Shown: positions 15,927-24,303 of the stretch, piece after piece
Layout: each line of letters begins with the position of its first letter
Position numbering within the stretch: the stretch's first letter is position 1
Assembly: GCA_910585995.1 (NCBI GenBank)
Contig: CAJUGG010000031.1
Location: forward strand, 1 to 56,025
Direction: 5' to 3'
DNA from: an uncultured Lachnospiraceae bacterium
GTDB taxonomy: Bacteria > Bacillota > Clostridia > Lachnospirales > Lachnospiraceae
DNA: 56,025 nt
Position numbers and translations under genes: made by a program
Notes under the pieces: model-generated
The model's input: only the letters and a program-made list of their open reading frames with translations
The model's database searches: none
Told to the model about the DNA's origin: nothing

Positions 15927-17105
15927 TTACCCTTCTTTCCCCGCATCTGCGGAAAATTCGCTCTTCATATAACCATCCTGTGCTAATATGGTCTTTAATA
16001 CTTTGGCATCTGCTGCCGCCTCAAATGCTGCATTTTGATACATATCATCCAAAAGCTTTTCAAATGCCTCATTGATGCTGTGAAGTGTCTTCTCAATCTC
16101 CGTCTTTGCCGATAAGATCTGTTCCCCCTGAATCCCTGCTTTGTCAAAATCCGCATAGGATTCCACGAGCTTCACCGTCGTGGGCAGATAATACTCCATA
16201 AATTTATTCATCTTCGGACACTGAGCCGGATGATCTCTAAGCACTGCAAAGATCCTCTGCAGCAGATAATCCAACTGGTACAGCTTGTTCGAGATCTCTT
16301 CTCCCTGAATCCTGGCATTCAGCTCCCGAAGCTTGTCCAGATACTGCATCCCTTCTTCTTCGATGGCTTCTTCCTCGGAAAGTTCTTCAGGCTCTTCCTG
16401 GGGATGCATTGGCTTTGGCTGTTCATATTCTTTTTGTTTCCAGGACTTCTGAACGGCCAGATACTGTTCCCAGATCTCGTCACTTAGGACAAACAGTGTT
16501 CCCTTTGCATCCATATGTCCCTCCGGAAACATCCCGATCCTCATCATCTCTTTTAGATTTTTGCGGACTTTTTTCGCATCCTGCCCGACTCGAAGCGCCA
16601 GGTCTTCCACTTCCATATACATCGTGCCTCTAAGGACCTTCACATAGCGCTCTGCCAGTCTCAGCCTCTTACGTATCCTGATTCCTGACTTCATCGCACT
16701 CGCACACCCCAGGGAAAAGAGTGCAAAAAACACCATCACCACAATCAGGCTTGAATCCGGGTCCACCAAAAATCCCATCAGCAACAGACAAGCCGTAAGA
16801 CCAAAAAGTGCAAAGCCCACTCCCCCAATCAGAGTCAGCAAAACACCCAAAGGTTTTCCTCTTTTATGAAAATATCTGCGGGGCATTTGTCCTCTCCATC
16901 GTACCTGCGGCACATATCCCGCTCCTGGACTTGCCTGTAAGCGTTCTAAGCCCTCTCCCACCTGATGCCGTATCTCCGAGAGCGCAGTATCTGCTGTATA
17001 TTGCACCATCTGGTTGATCTTTCCAAAATCACCCGATGCAATGGCATCTTGTACAGCTCCTAATATCTGTTCTCCTACGCCTGTAATATCTTGTCTTCTG
17101 TCCAT
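15927..17105 (-). CDS. XpaC-like (5-bromo-4-chloroindolyl phosphate hydrolysis family) membrane protein
   Basis: About 392 aa. After a Gln/Gly-rich N-terminal part come two adjacent transmembrane segments (about residues 98-145, GVLLTLIGGVGFALFGLTA and SLIVVMVFFALFSLGCAS). A winged-helix-like stretch (LALRVGQDAKKVRKNLKEM) and a long helical C-terminal part follow. It matches the XpaC family that partners TelA. The start at 17105 is moderately supported by a weak AGGGATG; an upstream Met at 17123 is possible. The promoter at 17148-17176 fits a TelA operon start here. Confidence 0.78.
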   Translation of the reverse strand: MDRRQDITGVGEQILGAVQDAIASGDFGKINQMVQYTADTALSEIRHQVGEGLERLQASPGAGYVPQVRWRGQMPRRYFHKRGKPLGVLLTLIGGVGFALFGLTACLLLMGFLVDPDSSLIVVMVFFALFSLGCASAMKSGIRIRKRLRLAERYVKVLRGTMYMEVEDLALRVGQDAKKVRKNLKEMMRIGMFPEGHMDAKGTLFVLSDEIWEQYLAVQKSWKQKEYEQPKPMHPQEEPEELSEEEAIEEEGMQYLDKLRELNARIQGEEISNKLYQLDYLLQRIFAVLRDHPAQCPKMNKFMEYYLPTTVKLVESYADFDKAGIQGEQILSAKTEIEKTLHSINEAFEKLLDDMYQNAAFEAAADAKVLKTILAQDGYMKSEFSADAGKEG

Positions 17106-17147
17106 CCGCTCATCCCTGACCATCGCAAAATTTCTATTCCTTGTGAT

Positions 17148-17176
17148 AGAATACCACAAATCAGAATCAGCCGCAA
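17148..17176 (-). promoter_or_regulatory. Candidate promoter of the XpaC-TelA operon
   Basis: Minus strand: TTGCGG (17171-17176), 17-bp spacer, TATTCT (17148-17153). Confidence 0.45.
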
Positions 17177-17221
17177 GCCTGCGGGCTTTTGTGATTTCTT
17201 AATCTTTTTTAAAGAAACAGA

Positions 17222-17258
17222 CAGACCCGCCCCGAAAGATCGTTCCGGGGCGGGTCTG
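17222..17258 (-). terminator. Terminator of the polyol operon
   Basis: A 13-bp perfect stem, CAGACCCGCCCCG and its partner, with an 11-nt loop lies 27 nt after the dhaL stop. On the minus strand it is followed by the T-rich TCTGTTTCTTT. Confidence 0.8.
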
Positions 17259-17284
17259 CTTGGTTATCTTATATTCAACTTGAA

Positions 17285-17923
17285 TTAGATCAGTTCTATA
17301 ATGCCGTCAGCCATAGCGGTCAGGATGATACAGCAAGAAGTAGCTCCGGCATCCAATACACCTCTGGAACGCTCTCCTAATCTGCTGGAACGTCCAAATT
17401 TTGCCACCATATCTTTGGTGGAATCCCGTCCGGTCGCTGCTGCTGCCTTCATCTCTTCCAGTGCAGCCTTTAAGTCTTTGCCACCATCAGCCGCTGCTTT
17501 TAATACATCCACAGACGGAGACAGGGTGTCTACCAGTGTCTTATCGCCAACTTTCGCATCGACGATCTCGCACAGTCCGTCCAGACCTGCTTTTAACATC
17601 TCTGCAAGCTCTGCCACACCGATGTCTTCCAAATCTTCGCCGGCCTCAGCCATGTCCATCAGGATCGTGCCATAGATCGGTCCCATGGAACCGCCGATCT
17701 CATTTAAAAGGATGGTGCCAAGTTCATCCAGACCCTCAGTAAAGCTGAAGTCTTGATCTTTAAAACGTTCTTCAAAGACACTAAAGCCTTTGTTCATATT
17801 CATACCATGGTCGCCGTCACCGATCAGACCATCCACTTCTCCAAGATAGGCTTTGTTATCCTGGATTCCCTTTACCATCTTTAACAAAATGGATTTTCCA
17901 TCTGCATTTTTAAATGTGCTCAT
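17285..17923 (-). CDS. dhaL: Dihydroxyacetone kinase subunit DhaL (ADP/ATP-binding)
   Basis: 212 aa, the usual DhaL length. The nucleotide and magnesium site is DGLIGDGDHGMNMNKG. A later GGSMGPIYGTILMDMA and the C-terminal GRSSRLGERSRGVLDAGATS are typical. It follows dhaK by 25 nt at the end of an operon with an ABC importer and a tetritol-dehydrogenase-like gene. No DhaM phosphotransfer subunit is present in the window, so the phosphoryl donor is open: ATP directly, or a DhaM elsewhere. Given the neighbours, the kinase may act on erythrulose or another ketose rather than dihydroxyacetone. Confidence 0.92.
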   Translation of the reverse strand: MSTFKNADGKSILLKMVKGIQDNKAYLGEVDGLIGDGDHGMNMNKGFSVFEERFKDQDFSFTEGLDELGTILLNEIGGSMGPIYGTILMDMAEAGEDLEDIGVAELAEMLKAGLDGLCEIVDAKVGDKTLVDTLSPSVDVLKAAADGGKDLKAALEEMKAAAATGRDSTKDMVAKFGRSSRLGERSRGVLDAGATSCCIILTAMADGIIELI

Positions 17924-17948
17924 ATCCGTCTCTCCTTTTGCGCATTGA

Positions 17949-18944
17949 TTAAAACTGCTTCAGACCCATACTCTCTGCAGGCATGTCGATCAGCTCTTTT
18001 AACTCGTCATCTAGCTTCATCACGGTCAGGGTAGCACCCATCATCTCTAAGGAAGTGAAATAGTTGCCCACATAAGATCTGTGGATCTTGATTCCTTTTG
18101 CAGCTATCAGTTTTTCAATCTCATCATAGAGTACATAGAGTTCCATCACTGGAGTTGCACCTAATCCTGACACCAGGACCACGACCTCATCGCCTTCTAC
18201 GAATGGATAATCCGGCAGCACTACGTCCACCATCCGCTGAGCCATCTTGTCAGCAGTCTCTAGTGCGCATACTTCGATACCCGGCTCGCCGTGATGACCG
18301 ATACCAACTTCCATCGTTCCGTCTTTAATCTCAAAGTTGGGATGTCCCACTGCAGGAAGTGTACAAGGAGTTAAGCCAATTCCAACAGAGCGCGTATTGT
18401 CGATCGCTTTCTGAGCAGCTGCGATCACTTCATCCAGATCTCCGCCTTTTGCAGCTTTGGCCCCGCCGACTTTCCACATCAGCACTTCGCCTGCCACACC
18501 GCGGCGTTTCTCTCTCTGATCTTTCGGAGCAGATGCCACGTCATCATTTGCAACTACAGTCTTGATGGTGAGTCCGGCCTTTTTCGCCTGCTTCACTGCC
18601 ATCTTTACGTTCATATTGTCACCGGAATAGTTGCCGTAGAGGCAAGCCACACCTTTGCCCTGATCCACTGCTTTTGCTGCGTCCAAAAATGCTGCCGCAG
18701 TCGGAGAAGAACAGATCTCACCCACTGCTACGGCATCACACAGATTTCTTCCGCAATAACCTATAAATGCGGGTTTGTGTCCGGAACCGCCGCCAGTGAT
18801 CACGCCTACTTTTCCTTCCGGAATATTTTTTGCTTTGATTACACGCGGATTCTCGGTTGCTTCCACAATGTCACTATGTACTTTTAAAAAGCCCTTGAGC
18901 ATCTCATCTACGATGTTGTCCGGGTTGTTCATTATACGCTGCAT
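17949..18944 (-). CDS. dhaK: Dihydroxyacetone/ketose kinase subunit DhaK
   Basis: About 331 aa, full-length DhaK. The substrate domain shows VITGGGSGHKPAFIGYCG near the N-terminus and the covalent substrate-binding His in EVGIGHHGEPGIE. VSGLGATPVMELYVLY is a later family motif. The start at 18944 has AGGAGGAG upstream; a reading to 18998 overlaps the dehydrogenase gene. L-erythrulose 1-kinases (LerK) and D-erythrulose kinases (DerK) belong to this family, and the preceding gene resembles erythritol/threitol dehydrogenase, so erythrulose is a reasonable substrate. That is inference. Confidence 0.92.
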   Translation of the reverse strand: MQRIMNNPDNIVDEMLKGFLKVHSDIVEATENPRVIKAKNIPEGKVGVITGGGSGHKPAFIGYCGRNLCDAVAVGEICSSPTAAAFLDAAKAVDQGKGVACLYGNYSGDNMNVKMAVKQAKKAGLTIKTVVANDDVASAPKDQREKRRGVAGEVLMWKVGGAKAAKGGDLDEVIAAAQKAIDNTRSVGIGLTPCTLPAVGHPNFEIKDGTMEVGIGHHGEPGIEVCALETADKMAQRMVDVVLPDYPFVEGDEVVVLVSGLGATPVMELYVLYDEIEKLIAAKGIKIHRSYVGNYFTSLEMMGATLTVMKLDDELKELIDMPAESMGLKQF

Positions 18945-18975
18945 ACTATCTCCTCCTGATTCTCTTTGCTGATCT

Positions 18976-20067
18976 CTATGCTTCCATATCCGGTACAAGA
19001 ACGACTTTCAATGCTCCGTTCTCTCCGGTCTTTGCAATGTGGAATGCCTCTTCCCATTTCTCCAACGGGAATTTATGAGTCACAACGCCATCGGTTGGCA
19101 GTTTGCCGCTTCCGATCCAGTCGATAACGGTGTCAAAACAGAATGGGCTTAAGTGTACGCCGAGAAGATCTAACTCTTTTCTGTCAGAGATGATACTCCA
19201 GTCAACGGTTACAGGAGCGCCAAATACGGAGAACTCTACAAAACGGCCCATCTTACGGATGCAGTCCAGACCCTGCTGTACGCTTGACGGATGTCCGCTT
19301 GCCTCGATATAGATATCGCATCCATAACCGCCAGTCAGCTCTTTGATCTTAGCCACTGCGTCTTCTTTGCCTGGATTGATGACTAAGTCAGCGCCGAACT
19401 CTTTTGCCTTCTGAAGACGTGCATCATTCATATCCAATACGATCAATAACTTTGGATTTGCCTGACGAAGTGCACCTACCATACCAAGTCCTAATGTACC
19501 TACTCCAGACTGTACCACAACGTCCGTGGTCTTCACCTGAGCACGGTCTACGCAGTGGAAGGAGCAGCCGTACGGCTCGATCAGGGCAGCTTTCTCGATT
19601 GGCATATCGTCTGGCACAAGATAAGGAATTGCTTCTTTGGTCAGTTTTACATACTCAGCCATACCGCCATTTACATTGTTCTGGAAACCAAAAAGGTCAT
19701 GTTTTTCACACATCCAGTGACGGCCCGTCTTACAGAACATACATTCGCCGCAAGGAACGATCTGTTCTGGGCAAATTCTGTCGCCTAATTTCCAGTTGCC
19801 TTTTACATTCGGCCCCATCTCTACGACTCTTCCTACGAACTCATGTCCAGGGATCATAGGCTCTTTGATGTATTTGGGCTGTCCGTCAAAGCCCCAGAAG
19901 CTCGCTGCTCCTGCAAACGCTTTGGTATCACCTGCACAGATTCCGCAGCCTTCCACTTTCAGAATCATCTCACCTTCTCCGGCTCTTGGCGTATCCACCA
20001 TCTCAAACCGATAATCTCCGGGTGCGTATGCTACGATTGCTTTCATTTTTGCTGGTAAATTGCTCAT
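18976..20067 (-). CDS. Zinc alcohol dehydrogenase, erythritol/L-threitol dehydrogenase (EltD)-like, paralog 1
   Basis: 363 aa medium-chain dehydrogenase. The catalytic zinc region has CGICAGDTKA and PGHEFVGRV. The structural zinc site is CGECMFCKTGRHWMC (four Cys). The Rossmann motif is GVGTLGLGMVGA, and the following LIVLDMND has Asp, favouring NAD. The whole pattern, including FWG and WSIISDRKELDLLGVHL, recalls EltD from the tetritol pathway of mycobacteria. It is the sixth gene of the operon, after the ABC importer and before dhaK. It probably oxidises an imported polyol to a ketose such as erythrulose. A second copy lies at 26822. Confidence 0.82.
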   Translation of the reverse strand: MSNLPAKMKAIVAYAPGDYRFEMVDTPRAGEGEMILKVEGCGICAGDTKAFAGAASFWGFDGQPKYIKEPMIPGHEFVGRVVEMGPNVKGNWKLGDRICPEQIVPCGECMFCKTGRHWMCEKHDLFGFQNNVNGGMAEYVKLTKEAIPYLVPDDMPIEKAALIEPYGCSFHCVDRAQVKTTDVVVQSGVGTLGLGMVGALRQANPKLLIVLDMNDARLQKAKEFGADLVINPGKEDAVAKIKELTGGYGCDIYIEASGHPSSVQQGLDCIRKMGRFVEFSVFGAPVTVDWSIISDRKELDLLGVHLSPFCFDTVIDWIGSGKLPTDGVVTHKFPLEKWEEAFHIAKTGENGALKVVLVPDMEA

Positions 20068-20081
20068 TTTTTCTTGCCTCC

Positions 20082-20111
20082 TATTTAAAATTTCGCTTCT
20101 GTCCGCTGATT
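20082..20111 (-). repeat. Minimal family-B remnant without hairpin
   Basis: Minus strand reads ATCAGCGGACAG then AAGCGAAATTTTAAATAGG just before the dehydrogenase ribosome site. These are the two conserved ends of family B joined without the central stem-loop, in the same stop-codon-to-ribosome-site position. Confidence 0.5.
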
Positions 20112-20119
20112 TTTTATTT

Positions 20120-21241
20120 TTATGCGCGGATACGATTTCCGGTCTCGATATCGAATAAGTGCGTCTTCTCGCCGCGGACTTCCAGTTTGATGATGTCGCC
20201 GGCTTTGTATCTGGTCTCGTCGTCGGTGATCAGCATCAGGAGAGAATCTCCTACGTGAATACCAATCCGTCGCTCGTCGCCTAGGTTCTCAAATGTTGCC
20301 ACTTCTTCTGGTGTACCTTTGGAATCTGCGCCGCCGATCAGTACGTCCATCGGACGCACGCCCATCTTACATTTGAAGCCGTTGCTTACTACATGATTAT
20401 AACGCTCTGGTACTGCAATCTTCAGATTACTGTTTGCAAAGGTAAATAAGAAGTGATCTCCCTCTCCCATAATCGTCGTCTCAATGATGTTCATTGGCGG
20501 CTCACCGATAAAGGATGCCACAAACTCATTGACCGGATCATCATATACTTCTGCCGGTGTGCCGTACTGCTGCAGCACGCCGAAGTTGATAATTGCAATC
20601 TTGTCTGCCAGAGACATTGCCTCTAACTGGTCATGAGTTACATAAATTGTTGTACATTTAATATCGTTGATCAGACGCTTGATCTCTGTACGCATCGCCT
20701 GACGTGCTTTACCATCCAAATGAGACAGCGGCTCATCCATCAGCAGAAGCTCTGGACGGCGAATAATCGCACGAGCAATGTTGACACGCTGCTTTTGTCC
20801 GCCGGACAACTTCACTGGCATCTTATCCAGCAGATCGTCACACTGCATCAACGGTGCAATCTCGCGCACACGTTTGTCGATCTCCGCCTTATCTACGCCT
20901 TTTGCTTTCAGGTTAAATGCGATATTGTCATAGACCGTAAGAGGCGGATACATTGCATAGTCCTCAAATGCCAGACCGATATGTCTGTCCTTTGGATGCA
21001 GATTGTTCACCAGGGTATCCCCAATGTAGATCTCGCCTTTTGTAATATCTTCCAGACCGGCTGTCATACGCAGCGTCGTTGTCTTGCCGCATCCAGAAGG
21101 TCCTAACAGAGCGATAAATTCCCCCTGATCGGCTACAAGATTCAGATCTTTTACCGCATAGTCATTCTTTGCGGCGCCTTTTTTCTTCTTGCCGTCATTC
21201 TCATAACGTTTGTAGAGATGCTCAATTCTTAATCCTGCCAT
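20120..21241 (-). CDS. Carbohydrate ABC transporter ATPase (MalK/UgpC-like), second ATPase
   Basis: 373 aa. Walker A is GPSGCGKTTT, the signature LSGGQKQRVNIARA, Walker B LLLMDEP and the H-loop TIYVTHD. The C-terminal TOBE-like regulatory domain (about 240-373) is present. It is 5 nt downstream of another ATPase of the same type (21247), so the importer probably uses an ATPase heterodimer as in glycerol-type GlpS/GlpT systems. Operon order is binding protein, two permeases, two ATPases, dehydrogenase, DhaK, DhaL. Confidence 0.92.
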   Translation of the reverse strand: MAGLRIEHLYKRYENDGKKKKGAAKNDYAVKDLNLVADQGEFIALLGPSGCGKTTTLRMTAGLEDITKGEIYIGDTLVNNLHPKDRHIGLAFEDYAMYPPLTVYDNIAFNLKAKGVDKAEIDKRVREIAPLMQCDDLLDKMPVKLSGGQKQRVNIARAIIRRPELLLMDEPLSHLDGKARQAMRTEIKRLINDIKCTTIYVTHDQLEAMSLADKIAIINFGVLQQYGTPAEVYDDPVNEFVASFIGEPPMNIIETTIMGEGDHFLFTFANSNLKIAVPERYNHVVSNGFKCKMGVRPMDVLIGGADSKGTPEEVATFENLGDERRIGIHVGDSLLMLITDDETRYKAGDIIKLEVRGEKTHLFDIETGNRIRA

Positions 21242-21246
21242 ACTCT

Positions 21247-22401
21247 TTATCCCTCCTGTCCTGCTGCAATCGCCTTCACTGCCGCTTCGTTGTACCTGGT
21301 CAGATATCCTTTGGTTCCTGCGTCAAAGAACATAGCATGGTCAAGCTGCATATCTACATAGATATCCTGGTCGATCTTTACACTCAGGCCGTTCGGTGCG
21401 ATCATCCGAAGCTGCAGACCGGATGTCTCTGCCACGATCACGGACTTATTACCGATACTCTCATAGCTGTATACGGTACATTTTATGTAACCTTCCTTCG
21501 GATCAAAGGAATACAGAAGGTTCTGCGGTCTCATACCGAGATCTATCTTGCTGATATTCAGTTCATCGAATTTGGCAAAGAGGTCTTTTTCCTTTGGAAG
21601 CTGATAGGTCTGTTGTCCCGCTTCCATAGTAAAGGTATAGCCATCCTTGGATTTTGCCAACGTACCAGAGATTAGGTTGATCTCCGGATCACCCATAAGC
21701 TGTGCCACGAACTCGTTGCAAGGCATATAGTAGATCTCATCTCCTGTACCGATCTGAACCACTTCACCTTCATTGATGATCGCGATCCTGTCACCTAAAG
21801 ACATAGCCTCCATAAAGTCATGGGTTACATAGATACTGGTCGTACCAAAATTCGCCTGAATCTCTTTTAATTCGGTACGCATGGCATTACGAAGCTTTGC
21901 ATCCAGATGGGCCAGAGGCTCATCCATCAAATAGACTCTCGGAGAACGCACCAATGCGCGGCCCATCGCCACACGCTGTTTCTGTCCGTTGGACAACTGG
22001 CTTGGCAGACGCTCTAAGAGATTCTCCATCTTCATCATCGCTGCCACTTCCTGGATCTTGGTCTTAATAAATTCTTCGTCTTTTTTATACAGTTTGCTTC
22101 TCAGAGGAGATGCCATATTGTCATAGACTGTCATCTGCGGATACAGCGCGTAGTTCTCAAATACCATAGCGGTATCTCTGTGTGCAGCATCCACTAAGTT
22201 TACGATCTCGCCGTCAAATTTTACCACGCCCTCTTCCGGGAGCTGAATACCTGCGATGCAGTTCAGAATCGTCGTCTTTCCAGCGCCTGCTGGTCCAAAC
22301 AATACAAAAAACTCTTTGTCTTTGATATCCAGACTCACATTCTTAAGAGCCGTTACACTTCCAAATTTTTTAGTAACATTTTCCAATTGTATTCTTGACA
22401 T
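21247..22401 (-). CDS. Carbohydrate ABC transporter ATPase (MalK-like), first ATPase
   Basis: 384 aa. Walker A is GPAGAGKTTIL and Walker B VYLMDEP. The signature is LSNGQKQRVAMGRA, with Asn in place of the usual second Gly of LSGGQ. The H-loop is SIYVTHD. A regulatory C-terminal domain follows (about 240-384). The altered signature next to a partner with a canonical LSGGQ suggests an asymmetric ATPase pair. It lies 7 nt after the permease gene. Confidence 0.92.
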   Translation of the reverse strand: MSRIQLENVTKKFGSVTALKNVSLDIKDKEFFVLFGPAGAGKTTILNCIAGIQLPEEGVVKFDGEIVNLVDAAHRDTAMVFENYALYPQMTVYDNMASPLRSKLYKKDEEFIKTKIQEVAAMMKMENLLERLPSQLSNGQKQRVAMGRALVRSPRVYLMDEPLAHLDAKLRNAMRTELKEIQANFGTTSIYVTHDFMEAMSLGDRIAIINEGEVVQIGTGDEIYYMPCNEFVAQLMGDPEINLISGTLAKSKDGYTFTMEAGQQTYQLPKEKDLFAKFDELNISKIDLGMRPQNLLYSFDPKEGYIKCTVYSYESIGNKSVIVAETSGLQLRMIAPNGLSVKIDQDIYVDMQLDHAMFFDAGTKGYLTRYNEAAVKAIAAGQEG

Positions 22402-22408
22402 ATTCCAC

Positions 22409-23233
22409 CTATCCCTTCACTGCACCAAAGCTCAAGCCACGTACCAGATGCTTCTGTATGCAAAGTGCAAATATAATTGCCGGCAATGCGGATATAGCCG
22501 ATGCCACTGCAAGCTGTCCATAGTGTGCACTGTCTGTTCCGAGGAACTTCGTAATTGCAACGGTGATTGGCTGGATGTTGGTTCCACCTAACATCAGTGG
22601 GAACGTGAAACTGTTCCATGCAAAGATAAATGCCAGAAGCGCTGCGGATACAAGCCCTGGTTTGATCAGCGGAATCAGATTCTTAAAGAAGATCTGATAC
22701 CAGTTATAGCCATCCACCTGTGCCGCATACTCGATCTCAACCGAGATATCTTCAAAATATCCTCTGACCACCCAGATCAGAAGCGGCATAGAGATCAACT
22801 GATATACCCAGATCAGTCCAAAATAGGTATCATAAATACGTAATTTCTGATAGATCATAAACAGAGGAAGCACGACCAGAATCTCCGGTGCAAACTTAAA
22901 GGAAAGAATCTGGAAAGCAATATCCTCTTTTTTCTTAAAATTATATCTTGCAAGCGCATACGCTGCAGGCACTCCGGCAACTACAGACACGATTACGGCG
23001 CCGCCGGATACGATCAAACTGTCCAGCATATAGGTCAGATAATCCGACTCAAAAAGCACTGCCTTATAGTTATCCAGCGTGGGAGTGAATATAAATGTGG
23101 TATTGTACATCTGTGCATCCGACTTAAAGGACAAGATGATCATCCATATCAGCGGAAACAATGCAAATATTGCATAGATAGCCAGTAATCCATTCTGGAT
23201 GATACGGCTCAGTCTGTTTGAAGCTGTATTCAT
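22409..23233 (-). CDS. Sugar ABC transporter permease (MalG-like)
   Basis: 274 aa with six predicted membrane segments. The EAA loop appears as EYAAQVDGYNWYQIFFKNLIPLIKPG, the contact site for the ATPases. It starts 20 nt after the MalF-like permease stop, with a GAAAGAGG ribosome site, and belongs to the same operon. With the MalF-like partner it forms the membrane pore for the substrate delivered by the lipoprotein at 24304. Confidence 0.9.
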   Translation of the reverse strand: MNTASNRLSRIIQNGLLAIYAIFALFPLIWMIILSFKSDAQMYNTTFIFTPTLDNYKAVLFESDYLTYMLDSLIVSGGAVIVSVVAGVPAAYALARYNFKKKEDIAFQILSFKFAPEILVVLPLFMIYQKLRIYDTYFGLIWVYQLISMPLLIWVVRGYFEDISVEIEYAAQVDGYNWYQIFFKNLIPLIKPGLVSAALLAFIFAWNSFTFPLMLGGTNIQPITVAITKFLGTDSAHYGQLAVASAISALPAIIFALCIQKHLVRGLSFGAVKG

Positions 23234-23253
23234 ACTTTACACCTCTTTCCTTC

Positions 23254-24189
23254 CTATTCCTCCAGACCAGCAGCCTGCTTCTGTGCCGCACGCTGTCTCT
23301 TAACGATCTGCTTCGCAACAATGTTGATAAACAGCCACAGTACCAGGATATACGGAAGTGCAAAACCGAATTTCTGGAACTGGAATCCGTTCTGGTATGC
23401 AGTCAGGGACAGGTTCATCAGCGTATCGCCAGGACCTCCCTGTGTCAGTGCGAAGATAATTGCATATTCCTGCAAAGCCGCCATCAGACGGAACAGAAGT
23501 GCAATATATAAACTTGGTTTCAGCATCGGCAATGTCAGATTGCGGAAATTAAACATCGTACTTCCACCATCGATCTTTGCAGACTCAAACGGGGACTTGG
23601 GCAGAGACTGTAATCCTGCCAACACCAGCAGCATACAGAAAGAAGTATTGATCCATACATCGATCATAACCACCGTCATCATTGCCGTAGACGGACTTGC
23701 CGCCCATGGGAAATTGTAGACCCCGAAGATATTCAGGAATTTTTCCAGGATACCTACAGAGTTATTGAGCATCAGCTGCCATACGGTAGTCGCTGTAATC
23801 GGAGCTACCATCAACGGGAAGATCAGAGCTACTCTCATGATCTTGGAGAACTTGTTATTCAAGTTGTTGAGAAGGATCGCGATCCCCATGCCAAGTCCCA
23901 TCTCAATCACGGTACTAAAGAACGCATATCTTAACGTCACCCAGACCGCTTTCCAGAATACGCTGGAAGATAATATATTAATCCAGTTCTGTAATCCGAT
24001 AAAGTTGTACTTAGGCATACGGAAAGAATAGTTCGTCAATGAAAAATAAATCGCCATTATAAAAGGAATCATAATTCCGATTGTAATGATCAGTGCAGGA
24101 GCCACGATTAGATACGGAAGCACCCTGGTTTTAAACGGCACCACATTCAGTTCGCTCGCAGCGGCGCTGTTTGTTTTCTGCTCTTTCAT
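23254..24189 (-). CDS. Sugar ABC transporter permease (MalF-like)
   Basis: 311 aa. After a short hydrophilic N-terminus come six membrane segments. The EAA motif region is FESAKIDGGSTMFNFRNLTLPMLKPS. It is separated from the binding-protein gene by 114 bp containing a strong terminator, so it is expected at lower level than the binding protein. Confidence 0.9.
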   Translation of the reverse strand: MKEQKTNSAAASELNVVPFKTRVLPYLIVAPALIITIGIMIPFIMAIYFSLTNYSFRMPKYNFIGLQNWINILSSSVFWKAVWVTLRYAFFSTVIEMGLGMGIAILLNNLNNKFSKIMRVALIFPLMVAPITATTVWQLMLNNSVGILEKFLNIFGVYNFPWAASPSTAMMTVVMIDVWINTSFCMLLVLAGLQSLPKSPFESAKIDGGSTMFNFRNLTLPMLKPSLYIALLFRLMAALQEYAIIFALTQGGPGDTLMNLSLTAYQNGFQFQKFGFALPYILVLWLFINIVAKQIVKRQRAAQKQAAGLEE

Positions 24190-24233
24190 CCTGTTTCCTC
24201 CAGTCTTTTTGGTTCAATGGTCCGTGTGAACAT

Positions 24234-24267
24234 AAAAAGCAAGGAGGGTCAGGTAACCCCTCCTTGC
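24234..24267 (-). terminator. Strong hairpin terminator/attenuator after the binding-protein gene
   Basis: Minus strand: GCAAGGAGGG-type 10-bp stem with a 9-nt loop, followed directly by TTTTT. It lies inside the operon, between the binding protein and the first permease, and would make the binding protein the most abundant product. Confidence 0.85.
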
Positions 24268-24303
24268 CTCTAACCCACAAAGAACCTATATATTCAGGGT
24301 ATA

